The notes: generated from the letters alone by a model not told the origin. Positions 6,812 to 16,929 are shown, counted from the stretch's first letter. The stretch is 62,135 bases of DNA from Litoribacter ruber (GCF_018500185.1 NZ_JAHBGI010000005.1:308846-370980), one strand, 5' to 3'. Numbers and translations are program-made.

Positions 6812-8278
6812 CTATCGACTATTGTCCGCCAAAAACACCTTCATCTGCGAAATCAGTGGCGTCTCTAGGTAATCATCAACGCGGAATCTAATGGCAGTAG
6901 CCTGGGTATCGTCGAATCGGAGAATTCTTTTGTAACCTATGGTGGTTTCTGAGGCAATGGGCTGCCATTGGCCGTTTTGCTTGGCTTCAAGGGTAAAGGA
7001 TTTTACTCTTTGGCCCAGAGGGATATGCTCCTGTACCCAGAAGCGGTTGAAAGTGATCTCTTGGCCAAAATCCACCTCTAGGACCTCCTCATTTACAATC
7101 CAATAAGTGGCCATGTCGTTGTTCAATACATTTTCGGGACCGTGCTGGCCTTTGGAGGGGGAGAGAATTTTTACCTGCCCATCTTGGAGCAAATCAACCG
7201 AAAAGTCCCGCATTATACGGGCGGCCATTTCCTGTAGCGCCTGAACATCGTTTTCGTGGATCAAACCGCGGGTATCAACGGGAAAATTTAAAAGCAGGGC
7301 GCTATTCCTGCCTACACTGTTGTAGTATATATCCATCAGCTCCTCCGAGGTTTTGACTTTGTCGTCCTCTTCAGGATGATAATACCAGCCCGGCCTGATG
7401 GACACATCGGCCTCGGCCGGAACCCAGTGGGTTCCATCTTCCTGACCGGAAGCGTAAAGCTCTGCATACTCGGGCATACCTGCATACACCGAATCCCGCA
7501 TCAGATACGACCAGGTAGTGGGATAGGCATAGCCCTTTTCATTTCCCACCCAGCGCACATCCGGCCCGGCATCCCCAAATATTACCGCATTGGGCTGCAG
7601 CTCCCTGACCAGGGCATAAGTATTTTCCCAATCATAATACGACCTCTTATCCACCCTCCTTTCCTCGTTTGCACCGCCATAGTACCCAGTTCCGCCATTT
7701 GCACCGTCAAACCAGACTTCGAAAATGTCCCCGTAATTGGTAAGCAACTCCTGGAGTTGGTTGCGCATATAAGTGATGTATTCCGGCTTGCCATAATCGG
7801 GATGGTTACGGTCCCAGGGGGAATAGTACAACCCGAGCTTTAAACCGAATTCTTCACAGGCCTCTGCCAGCTCGGCGATCACATCCCCCTGCCCGTCATT
7901 CCAAGGGGAGTTTTTTACCGAATGTTCGGTGTATTGGCTTGGCCAAAGGCAAAAACCGTCGTGATGCTTAGAGGTAAGGATCACTCCTTTCATACCCGCA
8001 TCTTTCATCTCCTTTACCCATTGCCGGGTATCGAGTTCGGTAGGGTTGAATTTCTCTGGACTTTCATCCCCCAGCCCCCACTCCATATCAGTAAAGGTGT
8101 TGATGCTGAAATGGACAAAGCCGTAAAACTCCATTTCCTGCCAGTCCAGTTGACGATGGGAAGGCAAGGGCAAACTGGTTTCAGCCACCCTGGATGGCTC
8201 CTGACAGGAGGCCAGCCCAAAGAGCAGGAGCAAACTGATAATCTGAACTGGGGCAATGTATTTCATAATTCTGTTCAA
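6812..8278 (-). CDS. GH29 alpha-L-fucosidase lipoprotein with C-terminal discoidin-like domain
   Basis: The enzyme removes alpha-linked fucose from glycans with a retaining mechanism. The 488-residue precursor has a lipobox GLASC with Cys25, so it is anchored after export. The catalytic barrel follows, with SKHHDGFCLWPS near residue 103 and FEVWFDG near 187, where Asp191 is the likely nucleophile. Residues about 360-485 form an F5/8 type C-like carbohydrate-binding domain (ATYWIVNEE, VDFGQEITFNRF). It is the last gene of a minus-strand glycan operon, and its start overlaps the stop of the GH92 gene by 4 bases, indicating translational coupling. Confidence 0.9.
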   Translation of the reverse strand: MNRIMKYIAPVQIISLLLLFGLASCQEPSRVAETSLPLPSHRQLDWQEMEFYGFVHFSINTFTDMEWGLGDESPEKFNPTELDTRQWVKEMKDAGMKGVILTSKHHDGFCLWPSQYTEHSVKNSPWNDGQGDVIAELAEACEEFGLKLGLYYSPWDRNHPDYGKPEYITYMRNQLQELLTNYGDIFEVWFDGANGGTGYYGGANEERRVDKRSYYDWENTYALVRELQPNAVIFGDAGPDVRWVGNEKGYAYPTTWSYLMRDSVYAGMPEYAELYASGQEDGTHWVPAEADVSIRPGWYYHPEEDDKVKTSEELMDIYYNSVGRNSALLLNFPVDTRGLIHENDVQALQEMAARIMRDFSVDLLQDGQVKILSPSKGQHGPENVLNNDMATYWIVNEEVLEVDFGQEITFNRFWVQEHIPLGQRVKSFTLEAKQNGQWQPIASETTIGYKRILRFDDTQATAIRFRVDDYLETPLISQMKVFLADNSR

Positions 8279-10566
8279 TTTATGTTGGACCGGGCACGGT
8301 CAGTAGTGTGTGTACCCCAGTCAGGGGAAGGGGATGGGCCCATTTGGATTTCCAAAACACCACCTTTTATGAGGTCTTTGTGATGGAAATAATTTCTGGT
8401 GTATTCTTGTCCATCCCATTTCATGGATTGGACATATATGTTTTCAGGACTATTGTCCTTAACCTTGATCTCAAAAACCTGATCATCCCCTACCCGAATC
8501 TTTGCATGGTTGACCAATGGGCTGCCAAAAACGTAGGTGCCGTTTGCCGGGTTGACCGGATAAAAGCCCAGAGAGGAAAGCACATACCAGGCAGACATCT
8601 GCCCCACGTCCTCGTTGCCGCTGAGGCCGTCGATCTGGTCTGAATAAAGGCTGTCCATGATATGACGGGTCTTTTCGGCTGTCTTGTAAGGCTGTCCCAC
8701 ATATCCATAGAGATAAGTCACATGGTGACTGGGCTCATTTCCATGTGCATACTGCCCGATCAATCCCGTAATATCGCTGGAGGCCTCCTCCCCCATGTCG
8801 CCTTCGACTATAAACAAGCTGTCCAATTTGTTGGCAAAAGCCTCTTCACCGCCCAGCAATTCCATTAAACCTTCCACATCATGGGGAACAAGCCAGGTGT
8901 ATTGCCAGGCATTTCCCTCACAGAAATCATCTTTCATGTGTCGGGATTCAAATGGGCTGAAAGGTGAACGCCATTCGTTTTCACCTACCCTTCCGCGCAT
9001 AAAGCCTGAGGTTTCGTCAAAATAGTTTTTGTAATTGGATGCTCTTGCCATGAAATAGCGGTAATCCTCCTCTTTCCCCATGTCCTTGGCCATCTGAGCA
9101 ATACTCCAATCGGCCAGTGCATACTCCAGACCGCTGGCCACCGTTTCCACAGCTTCATCCGCGGGTATATACCCGAGAGATTTTAAGCTGCCCAATCCTT
9201 CCTCATCCCGCATGGCAGTGGCTTTTATGGCCTCATACGCTTTGTCCTCATCCATCTTGATACCTTTCCTAAAGGCGTCTACCAGCACAGGCACGGCACT
9301 GTATCCTACCATGGTATTGGTTTCATTTCCCATCAGGTGCCACACGGGCAGTTTGCCTTGTTGCTCATAAATATTCAACATGGTCTGCATTATGTCGGCA
9401 GCCCTTTCATGCTGGATAATGGTGTAAAGCGGATGGGCGGCCCTGTAGGTATCCCAAAGTGAAAAAGTGGTATAATTGGTATAACTGTTATCCTCGTAGA
9501 CTTTACCATCTGCCCCACGGTAAGCACCGTTTACATCGTTAAAAATAGAGGGGGCAATCATGGTATGATAGAGCGCGGTGTAAAAAGTCCTCATTTGGTG
9601 AGGCTCATTGAAGTCCGCCTGAATCAACCTCAGCTCCTTTTCCCACTTTTCATCAGCCAACGCTACTGTCTGGTCAAAATCCCAATGGGCAAGCTCTTCC
9701 TCCATATTCATAAGAGCGTTTTCGGCACTGACAGGCGAGATTGCCACCTTCAATAAAATCTGCTCCCCCTCCTGGGTGTCAAAGTGGGCTACGGCCTTCA
9801 CTTTTTTGCCCTGCCTAGACTCATTTGTACTCGCCTCTCCGTTCTCATGGGTTTCCCAGCTTTTGATGGGTTTGGAAACCTTGGCCGCAAAAAACACCTT
9901 TTGGTCCTTGGCCCAACCGCTGGAATGACGGTGTCCTACCAATGTTTGCTCATCGAGCATTTCCACATAGGTATCGGTAGCCCTATCCCAGCCTATGCCT
10001 TCTTCCAGATCAATGATCAATTTGGCATCTTCTGCCTGCGGAAAAGTATAGCGGTGGAAGCCTACCCGTTCGGTGGTGGTCATTTCTGCATCGATGGCAT
10101 ACCGATCGAGATGCACTTGGTAAAATCCTGCTTTTGCTTTTTCCCCATCATGGGAAAAATACGAGAAATAACCCGTCTCCGGCTTTTCGGCTTCCCCTTT
10201 CCGGATTTTAACATCCCCGATGGCCGGCATCACCAGGATATCCCCAAGATCCCCAATGCCGGTCCCGCTCAAATGCGTGTGGGAAAAACCAATGATGGTC
10301 GAATCGGAATAATGGTAACCGGAACACCAGTCCCAGCCCTCCGTAATATTCACCGGCCCCAGCTGCACGGCACCAAACGGGACATTGGCACCTACAAATA
10401 CATGCCCATGAAAACCGGAACCAATAAACGGATCAACGTAATCCGTAAGGCGGATGGAAGAAAGGGAATCGTCACTTGCCATTTCCTCCTGCTGACAGGC
10501 TACCAGACCTGTCAGGAAAACGGAGAGAAAAAGCGTGCAAAATAAATTAGGCTTGATAATTTTCAT
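8275..10566 (-). CDS. GH92 alpha-mannosidase lipoprotein
   Basis: GH92 enzymes are calcium-dependent exo-alpha-mannosidases, mostly alpha-1,2-acting, that trim high-mannose glycans. The 763-residue precursor has a lipobox LVAC with Cys24. The N-terminal domain opens with TDYVDPFIGSGFHGHVFVGA and GFSHTHLSGTG, both family signatures. The catalytic region shows GNEPSHH (general acid Glu) and SGNEDVGQMSAW (base Asp). It overlaps the GH3 gene upstream and the GH29 gene downstream by 4 bases each. Its neighbours suggest a fucosylated, mannose-containing glycoprotein glycan as substrate. The linkage specificity within GH92 cannot be read from these motifs. Confidence 0.9.
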   Translation of the reverse strand: MKIIKPNLFCTLFLSVFLTGLVACQQEEMASDDSLSSIRLTDYVDPFIGSGFHGHVFVGANVPFGAVQLGPVNITEGWDWCSGYHYSDSTIIGFSHTHLSGTGIGDLGDILVMPAIGDVKIRKGEAEKPETGYFSYFSHDGEKAKAGFYQVHLDRYAIDAEMTTTERVGFHRYTFPQAEDAKLIIDLEEGIGWDRATDTYVEMLDEQTLVGHRHSSGWAKDQKVFFAAKVSKPIKSWETHENGEASTNESRQGKKVKAVAHFDTQEGEQILLKVAISPVSAENALMNMEEELAHWDFDQTVALADEKWEKELRLIQADFNEPHQMRTFYTALYHTMIAPSIFNDVNGAYRGADGKVYEDNSYTNYTTFSLWDTYRAAHPLYTIIQHERAADIMQTMLNIYEQQGKLPVWHLMGNETNTMVGYSAVPVLVDAFRKGIKMDEDKAYEAIKATAMRDEEGLGSLKSLGYIPADEAVETVASGLEYALADWSIAQMAKDMGKEEDYRYFMARASNYKNYFDETSGFMRGRVGENEWRSPFSPFESRHMKDDFCEGNAWQYTWLVPHDVEGLMELLGGEEAFANKLDSLFIVEGDMGEEASSDITGLIGQYAHGNEPSHHVTYLYGYVGQPYKTAEKTRHIMDSLYSDQIDGLSGNEDVGQMSAWYVLSSLGFYPVNPANGTYVFGSPLVNHAKIRVGDDQVFEIKVKDNSPENIYVQSMKWDGQEYTRNYFHHKDLIKGGVLEIQMGPSPSPDWGTHTTDRARSNIN

Positions 10567-12911
10567 TTCACTGTAAATTTTTCCTTTAATCGAATATCTC
10601 TGGATGATGCGCCGATCATGATTTCAAATTCTCCGGGCTCCACCACCCAGTTCATCTCCATGTCAAGAAGCTGAAGATCATTCTTGCCCAGTTCAAATTT
10701 AAACGCCTGAGTTTCCCCTGCTGGAATCGCCTTTCGCTTAAAACGGACCAATTGCTGAATCGGGGTGACGGTGGAACTGACCAAATCATTAATATATAGC
10801 TGCACGATTTCTTCTCCATCCATTTCGCCCTCATTGGTCACTTCAAATTCAATAGAAATCCTTGGACCATCTATCCCACCCATCACATTGATGGAAAGAT
10901 TTTGGTATTTAAAAGTAGAGTAGCTGAGCCCATGACCAAAAGCATAAAGCGGCTCGGCACTCCCCTCCACATAATCATGCTTCACAGGAGCTTTGTAATT
11001 GTAATAGACGGGGAGCTGCCCCACAGAGCGGGGAACAGAAACGGGCAGTCTGCCTGCTGGGTTATAATCTCCAAAAAGCACATCCGCGATGGTATTTCCA
11101 CCCTCCTGCCCCGGATACCAGGCATCCAAAATAGCCGGCACGTTTTCTTCAGGCCAGTTTAGCAAAAGTGGCCTACCTTTGATCAAAATCAATACGGTGG
11201 GCGTTCCAGTAGCCTGTACGGCTTTTAGCAGGTCCAGTTGATTTCCCATCAGATCAAGTGACATCCTGTCAAAGCCCTCCCCACTTTCCATATCACTGAT
11301 TAGGCCTCCGGATTGACTCACTCTTGCCGCTCCGGTATCCTCATGTTCAATGCTAAAATCCCGTGCACTGCTGCCGCCCACCACCACCACCGCCACATCA
11401 GAATTCATGGCCAATTCGACAGCCTCCTCTATTTCATCCTGAGAGGTTTCCCTAATGGCTGTTCCTTTAACATAGGTGACGTTTTCAGCCCCGACTTTAT
11501 TTTGAATCCCTTGAAGCACGGTGACAATATTTGATTCTTCCTGAGGGGCGGTGTAATCTCCCAGCTGGTTGTAAATATTGTCGGCATTCGGCCCAATCAA
11601 GGCTATCTTTTTCAAGTCCTTGCTTAGGGGCAACAGGTTGTTTTCATTTTTCAATAAAACAATGGACTCTTTGGCGACCTCTCTGGCAAGCTGGACATGC
11701 TTATCATTCCTAACCCCTTCCCGGGCTTTCTCAGGGTCTACATACGGATTTTCAAACAAGCCCATTTCAAACTTTAACCGAAGCACATTACTGACAGCCT
11801 CATTTAGCAGCTTTTCGTCCACCATACCTTCATTAACAGCATTGACAAGGTTTCGGTCGAAGCCGTTTCCACCCAAATCTGCATCCACCCCTGCCAACAA
11901 GGCCAACTTGGCGGCCTCCTCACCAATAGCGGCCACCTTATGACTTCCCCTTAAGCCGCTGATACTTCCCAGATCGGAAACCACAAAGCCCTCAAAACCC
12001 CATTCATCGCGCAAGATTTCACGAAAAAGGTAGGGGTTGGCCGTACTGGGAATTCCGTCAATGGAGTTATAAGAAGTCATGATGGACTTGGCCCCTGCCT
12101 GAATGGCCGCCTTGAAGGGAGGAAAATAACTGGAATGTAACTCTCTCAGTCCCACGCTCAATCCTGACCCGTTATGCCCGCCCTCAGGCACGCCATATGC
12201 AGCGAAATGCTTCAACGTGGAAGCCACATTAACCCCACTATTCAGGTTTTCACCCTGAAATCCCCTCACCATGGCCACGCCCATTTGACTGTTGAGATAA
12301 GGGTCCTCCCCGTAAGTTTCCTCCACCCGTGACCACCGTGGCTCGCGGGCCAGGTCAAGCACGGGCCCATAACCGATGTGGCCGCCTTGAAGCCTGACCT
12401 CTTCTGCAATGCTGGACGCCATCCTCTGTATCAAATCCGGATTCCAAGTGCTAGCCTGTCCAATGGAAGTAGGAAAAACTGTCGCGCCAATGGCCATATG
12501 CCCGTGGGGAGCCTCTTCGGCCAACAGCAAGGGAATGCCCCAGCGGCTTTCCCGAATGACAAATTCCTGAAGGGCATTGGTGGCTTCTGCAGCTGTTTTG
12601 GGATTCAGCCCGTTCTGGAGGGTCTTCTGCGTCCAGGGGTCTGCCCTCAGGGTAGCCCACAGGGAACCGATATGCCTGTTTCGGACTGCCTCTCTAAAAG
12701 CCGCACTTGGCTCGATGGATTCACCACTATTGTCATACATTTCCCAACCAAGCAGCGTGGAAAGTTGACCAACTTTTTCCTCCAGACTCATCTTGCCCAG
12801 TAAGTCCTCCACCCTCTTTTCAATAGGTTGCTCAGGATCCTGGTAGATATTCTGGGCTTTTCCCGTGAGGGCAAAACACATGGAAAGAAGTAATACTAAA
12901 CTCTTTTTCAA
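10563..12911 (-). CDS. GH3 family beta-glycosidase, secreted
   Basis: The 782-residue protein has a signal peptide ending near GKAQ (residue 20), with no lipobox. The GH3 barrel has KHFAAYG at about 234, and the nucleophile Asp313 lies in FVVSDLGSI. An alpha/beta sandwich with SIVLLKNENNLLPL and a C-terminal fibronectin-like domain with YAFGHGLSYSTF complete the BglX-like layout. Beta-glucosidase is the default name, but GH3 also includes xylosidases and hexosaminidases, so the true substrate is open. In this cluster it may act on beta-linked sugars of the same glycan as the GH20, GH92 and GH29 enzymes. Its 3' end overlaps the GH92 gene by 4 bases. Confidence 0.88.
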   Translation of the reverse strand: MKKSLVLLLSMCFALTGKAQNIYQDPEQPIEKRVEDLLGKMSLEEKVGQLSTLLGWEMYDNSGESIEPSAAFREAVRNRHIGSLWATLRADPWTQKTLQNGLNPKTAAEATNALQEFVIRESRWGIPLLLAEEAPHGHMAIGATVFPTSIGQASTWNPDLIQRMASSIAEEVRLQGGHIGYGPVLDLAREPRWSRVEETYGEDPYLNSQMGVAMVRGFQGENLNSGVNVASTLKHFAAYGVPEGGHNGSGLSVGLRELHSSYFPPFKAAIQAGAKSIMTSYNSIDGIPSTANPYLFREILRDEWGFEGFVVSDLGSISGLRGSHKVAAIGEEAAKLALLAGVDADLGGNGFDRNLVNAVNEGMVDEKLLNEAVSNVLRLKFEMGLFENPYVDPEKAREGVRNDKHVQLAREVAKESIVLLKNENNLLPLSKDLKKIALIGPNADNIYNQLGDYTAPQEESNIVTVLQGIQNKVGAENVTYVKGTAIRETSQDEIEEAVELAMNSDVAVVVVGGSSARDFSIEHEDTGAARVSQSGGLISDMESGEGFDRMSLDLMGNQLDLLKAVQATGTPTVLILIKGRPLLLNWPEENVPAILDAWYPGQEGGNTIADVLFGDYNPAGRLPVSVPRSVGQLPVYYNYKAPVKHDYVEGSAEPLYAFGHGLSYSTFKYQNLSINVMGGIDGPRISIEFEVTNEGEMDGEEIVQLYINDLVSSTVTPIQQLVRFKRKAIPAGETQAFKFELGKNDLQLLDMEMNWVVEPGEFEIMIGASSRDIRLKEKFTVK

Positions 12912-12991
12912 AACTGTATATATCTAATTTGATTATCCGCCATAATGGTTGCCTGCAAGCAAAGGCAAGTCACTTTTTTCCATTTAGTTAG

Positions 12992-13019
12992 ATGGACAGA
13001 AGACCGAAGACGGAAGAGG
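12992..13019. repeat. 7-bp periodic array, GAC-core family
   Basis: Four heptamers (ATGGACA, GAAGACC and relatives) lie in the 178-base spacer between the GH20 and GH3 genes. The unit GAAGACC recurs exactly, in reverse complement, in the array at 55181-55236, and ATGGAC recurs at 16944. Nothing else is evident in this spacer apart from the probable GH3 promoter. Confidence 0.65.
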
Positions 13020-13089
13020 AGACTGTTGCTGTTACACATAAATTCTAATTAAACCTTACCCCATCGCTCCTTTGTGGCAAAAGCTCTTT

Positions 13090-15006
13090 TTATTCTTCCT
13101 CTATTTCTTTTGGTCCCTCGGCCGTCAACTCTAGGCTATACATGGCGCTGGACCTATCATCAGGTGTTACCACAATGTAATTTAAGCGAGTACTTTGAGG
13201 GCCTTTGGGGTAATGGGGCAAGGCAAACGGCTCTTCATAAGGCAGGGCAGTATGATCAGCCCGCTGGCCATCAATGGTGTAAAATATTTTAGAGCCTTTC
13301 ACCCGGGATTCCATCCTGACTTTATGGCGCCCTTCCCCATCACGATCCATGGTGACTATGGCTTCTGGAATCCTAAAATGAACCCCCATTCTTTCCAGTT
13401 CCTGTAGCCTTACTGGCAAACTCTGCCGGGAAAATCTTTCAAAATCCTTCTGTTCTTCCCCCAACCAGGCGATCTCGGATAAGGCAAGCAAGCGTGGAAA
13501 AATCATGTATTCCAACTTATTGTCGGAAGGGATGTATTCGGCCCAAAGATTGGCCTGTACACCCATAATATGTTGTTGCTGCTCGGACGAAAGGGCTTCC
13601 GGACGAGGGGAGTAATGATAAACCTTCTCCAGAGGCAAATAACAACAGAAGTGCAAAGGCTCGGTAGATTTCCTGCCCTGGGCATGATCGAGATAAAGGT
13701 GGCTGTTGGGGGTCATGATCACATCGTGACCCATTTTGGCAGCCGCAATTCCCCCTTCCTCTCCTCGCCAGCTCATCACTGTGGCATTGGGGGCCAATCC
13801 ACCCTCCAAAATCTCATCCCAACCGATAAGGTTTCTGCCATTTTCATTTAAAAATCTCTCTATTCGGGTGATAAAATAGCTCTGCAATTCATGTTCATCG
13901 GCCAAACCTTCCCGCTCAATCACCTCTTGGGCAATAGGGGAGGTTTTCCAATGGTCTTTGGGCACCTCATCCCCACCGATGTGGATATATTCGCTGGGAA
14001 AAATACCCATAACTTCGGTAAGCACATCTTCCAAAAATTGAAAGGTCTCTTCTTTTGGCCCATAGATGTTGTAATGCACGCCCCAGTACCCTGGCACCGC
14101 ATCGGATATCTCATTGTTCAAGGGCTTTCCGTCTTTGTCCACCGCCGGAATGCTGCCCTTGAGCGGTTTGCCGTTTTCCATGGGGAAACTTCCAAACTCA
14201 GGGTATGCGGCCAAAACTGCCGAGCTGTGTCCGGGAAGCTCTATCTCGGGGATTACGGTAATATGGCGCTTAGCGGCATAGGCAACAAGCTCCCTAGCCT
14301 CCTCCTGGGTATAAAACCCACCATGGCGTTTTCCATCATACACAAATGGCTTGCTGTATGGCCCCACGATGGTGCTGTCCCTCCATGCGGCGATTTCAGT
14401 GAGCTTGGGGTACTTCTTTATTTCCAGCCTCCAGCCCTGATCGTCCGTAAGGTGCCAGTGCAGGCGGTTGAGCTTGAAATACGCCATCAGGTCCACCATC
14501 TTTTTCATTTGGTCCAAAGGCCTAAAATGCCTGACCACATCGATCATCAACCCTCTGTAGCCAAACTCAGGCTTATCTTCAATTTCAATTGCCGGGACGA
14601 GGAGGGCACCCTCCTTTCCTTCCTCTACAAGCTGAACCAATGAAAAAAGGCCATACAGCAAACCGCTTTCAGAACCTGTGATGCTGACTTCCCCCGCTTT
14701 TGCAGAAAGCCGATATTGCCCTTCCCCAAGCGTCTCATCTCTTATTAAACCCACTTTTTTTGCGGCACCTGAACCGGAGCCCTCGAATTTAAACCCATAC
14801 AGATTTTGCATGAAATCATTGAACACCTCAACTGTGCCACTATCCACCCCATCACCTGCGGCTATGCTCCAGCTGCTGTCAATTTTGAAGGAGCCATTTT
14901 TATACTCATAATGATATGGGTGAGGAATAATGGGCATTTGTTGGCAGAACGCCTGAAAGGCCATCAATTGGATTATGCCTAGGAGCAAAAAGAATTTGTT
15001 CATCAA
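13090..15006 (-). CDS. GH20 beta-N-acetylhexosaminidase, secreted
   Basis: The 638-residue protein removes terminal beta-GlcNAc or GalNAc by substrate-assisted catalysis. A signal peptide ends near AFCQQ (residue 22). An N-terminal GH20b domain is followed by the barrel from about residue 147 (PEFGYRGLMIDVVRH). The catalytic pair Asp346-Glu347 sits in IHIGGDEVP, and HWHLTDDQGWRLE lies near 183. The C-terminal part carries a short beta-sandwich. It precedes the GH3 gene with 178 bases between, so it may have its own transcript while belonging to the same degradation cluster. Confidence 0.92.
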   Translation of the reverse strand: MMNKFFLLLGIIQLMAFQAFCQQMPIIPHPYHYEYKNGSFKIDSSWSIAAGDGVDSGTVEVFNDFMQNLYGFKFEGSGSGAAKKVGLIRDETLGEGQYRLSAKAGEVSITGSESGLLYGLFSLVQLVEEGKEGALLVPAIEIEDKPEFGYRGLMIDVVRHFRPLDQMKKMVDLMAYFKLNRLHWHLTDDQGWRLEIKKYPKLTEIAAWRDSTIVGPYSKPFVYDGKRHGGFYTQEEARELVAYAAKRHITVIPEIELPGHSSAVLAAYPEFGSFPMENGKPLKGSIPAVDKDGKPLNNEISDAVPGYWGVHYNIYGPKEETFQFLEDVLTEVMGIFPSEYIHIGGDEVPKDHWKTSPIAQEVIEREGLADEHELQSYFITRIERFLNENGRNLIGWDEILEGGLAPNATVMSWRGEEGGIAAAKMGHDVIMTPNSHLYLDHAQGRKSTEPLHFCCYLPLEKVYHYSPRPEALSSEQQQHIMGVQANLWAEYIPSDNKLEYMIFPRLLALSEIAWLGEEQKDFERFSRQSLPVRLQELERMGVHFRIPEAIVTMDRDGEGRHKVRMESRVKGSKIFYTIDGQRADHTALPYEEPFALPHYPKGPQSTRLNYIVVTPDDRSSAMYSLELTAEGPKEIEEE

Positions 15007-15093
15007 AGGGTGAAGGTTACAGGGTTGCTAAAAGCTTTTAACAATTTAAATATCAGGTAAATTAGGGAATTTAGCAAGGGGAATGTTAAAAGG

Positions 15094-15125
15094 GTACTAA
15101 GTACTAGGTACTATGTACTAAGTAT
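15094..15125. repeat. 7-bp periodic array, GTACNNN family
   Basis: The spacer between the symporter gene and the GH20 gene holds about four and a half perfect-period heptamers of the type GTACTAA, GTACTAG. The rest of the spacer (15007-15275) shows a CCCGGCGC/GCGCAGCGGG imperfect hairpin near 15198 and no gene. Confidence 0.75.
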
Positions 15126-15275
15126 TTCTCAAGCATCTAATGTTTAGAGTGATATTTACCGTTCTATTTCTTAGCATATTGGTTTAGAAGTTTATTTCCC
15201 GGCGCTATTGCGCAGCGGGAGGTTTAGGAGTTTAGGCGCAAGGCGACACAATGGTTCACGCAAAACTCCAATTAC

Positions 15276-16877
15276 CTATCCCAACCAGATTACCATGGCT
15301 AGGGTTAGGGTCAGGATGGTAGCGGCCCAGAACCTGAAGTCCTTGTACCAGGGAAGGCCTTCCATGTTGCGGAGTTGGTCTTTCCAGGCGCTGGGGTGAA
15401 TGGTGTTGGATTGCAGCTTTTCTCTCTCCGTTTTGGGAGTCAGGAAGCTAATCGTGATAAACAGGCTGAGACTGAGGAGCAACATGAGGCCAGTGGAATA
15501 GAGAAACTGAATGTCAATAACCTCAAATATTTCCCCTATAAAGAAAACAGCCAATCCAATGGGGGCGCCTATAATTAGGGTGTAGAAGGCAGCCTCCTTG
15601 GTGGCCCTCTTCCAAAACAACCCGCCCAGATATACCACCACTACTGGCATGGTGATGTGCCCAATGAAGGATTGGAAGTATTCCACTATGCCGTCAAACA
15701 TGAATATAACCGGTGCCCACAAGGCCGCCACCACCATAAAAACCCCGACAGTGACTTTGCCATAGATCAGCAGCTTGCCCTCATCTTCAACGATCCTTTT
15801 CCTTTTGAGAAAATCATTTACCACCAGGGATGAAGCTCCATTCAATACAGAATCCAGGGAAGACATGAGGGCTGCGGCAAGGGCTGCGAATACCAGGCCC
15901 CTGATGCCCGTAGGCATAAAGTCAAAGGCCAAAATAGGCCATATTTGGTCGGCATCATCCAAATCGGGATAGATTGCCCTTCCCATAAGCCCAGGAAGTA
16001 TCAGCAGGAAAAGAAAGGGAAGTTTCATAAAAGCGGCAAACAGCACCCCTCCCCTGCCGTGGTTCAGGTTTTTGGCGGAGAGCACTTTTTGGACCACCAC
16101 ATGGTTGGTAGCCCAATAATAAATCCCAATCCAGAAGACTCCGGTAAATACTCCCGGCCAGGGCAAAAACTCATCATCGGCAGGCTTGAAAAGCTTAAAG
16201 CCATCTTGCGGGGCTGCCTCGACCACCGCCTGCCAGGAACCTAGTTCCTGGAAACAGAAATAGAAAATAATCCCCCCGGCAATCAGGAGCAGCACTCCCT
16301 GTATGGTATCGGTGATCATCACAGCCCTCAATCCACCCAAAATCACATAAATCCCCCCTAAAAACGTCAGCCCAGCGATCAAAACCCATGTGGGGGCGGC
16401 CGGAAAAAGCAACCCCAAAGTGACGGTGCCGGCAAAAAGGGCACCTGCACTGTCAATGAAAAGAGCCGTAAAAATGGTAAACCCGGAAAACAGGTACCTA
16501 GTTTTGGGATCATATCTCCGCTCCAGGTATTCGGGGATGGTCTCCACACCGGACTTGAGGTAAAAGGGCAGTATGAAGAAGGTGAACAGTATCAAAAGCA
16601 GGGAGCCCATCCATTCATAATTCCAGACTGATATGCCATCGTAATACCCGGCTCCGGCCAGTCCAAGGTAAGATGCCCCAGAAAGATTAGCCGCCATCAG
16701 TCCAAACCCCACCAATGGCCACGTTGATGCCCTTCCCCCCAGGAAAAATGACCCGGATGACTTCTCCTTTCTTCCCACATAAAACCCCAGCCCAAGGATG
16801 AAAACTATATATACTGCAACTACTATGTAGTCTATGGTTGCTAATTCAAAGCTTGGGGCAGAGGTTAGGAGGATCAT
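15276..16877 (-). CDS. Sodium:solute symporter family transporter (SSS), probably sugar-specific
   Basis: The 533-residue inner-membrane protein has about 14 hydrophobic segments and the LeuT-fold hallmarks of the SSS family: an N-terminal FELATIDYIVVAVYIV helix, GGRASTWPLVGFGLMAANLSGASYLG (the family signature region, about 47-72), and YYWATNHVVVQK near 255. It should import a monosaccharide or similar solute with sodium. Its place directly upstream of the GH20/GH3/GH92/GH29 genes on the same strand suggests it takes up a released sugar such as N-acetylhexosamine, mannose or fucose. The exact solute cannot be told from sequence. Confidence 0.85.
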   Translation of the reverse strand: MILLTSAPSFELATIDYIVVAVYIVFILGLGFYVGRKEKSSGSFFLGGRASTWPLVGFGLMAANLSGASYLGLAGAGYYDGISVWNYEWMGSLLLILFTFFILPFYLKSGVETIPEYLERRYDPKTRYLFSGFTIFTALFIDSAGALFAGTVTLGLLFPAAPTWVLIAGLTFLGGIYVILGGLRAVMITDTIQGVLLLIAGGIIFYFCFQELGSWQAVVEAAPQDGFKLFKPADDEFLPWPGVFTGVFWIGIYYWATNHVVVQKVLSAKNLNHGRGGVLFAAFMKLPFLFLLILPGLMGRAIYPDLDDADQIWPILAFDFMPTGIRGLVFAALAAALMSSLDSVLNGASSLVVNDFLKRKRIVEDEGKLLIYGKVTVGVFMVVAALWAPVIFMFDGIVEYFQSFIGHITMPVVVVYLGGLFWKRATKEAAFYTLIIGAPIGLAVFFIGEIFEVIDIQFLYSTGLMLLLSLSLFITISFLTPKTEREKLQSNTIHPSAWKDQLRNMEGLPWYKDFRFWAATILTLTLAMVIWLG

Positions 16878-16891
16878 AGGCTGTTTCGGTT

Positions 16892-16915
16892 GTACTATGT
16901 ACTATGTACTAAGTA
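16892..16915. repeat. 7-bp periodic array, GTACNNN family
   Basis: About three and a half heptamers (GTACTAT, GTACTAA) lie just upstream of the symporter start codon. This is a different place from the matching array at 15094-15125, so the two arrays flank the symporter gene. Confidence 0.7.
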
Positions 16916-16929
16916 GGTTGATGATTGTT

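Noticed and set aside
9784-10545. Long open frame (253 codons) on the plus strand inside the GH92 gene
   Set aside because: It is antisense to a clear GH92 sequence with all family motifs and has no recognisable protein features.
13891-14643. 250-codon open frame on the plus strand
   Set aside because: It is the complement of the GH20 catalytic domain and looks non-protein in composition.
15094-15125. Possible CRISPR array
   Set aside because: Units are 7 bp without spacers, and no cas genes are present.
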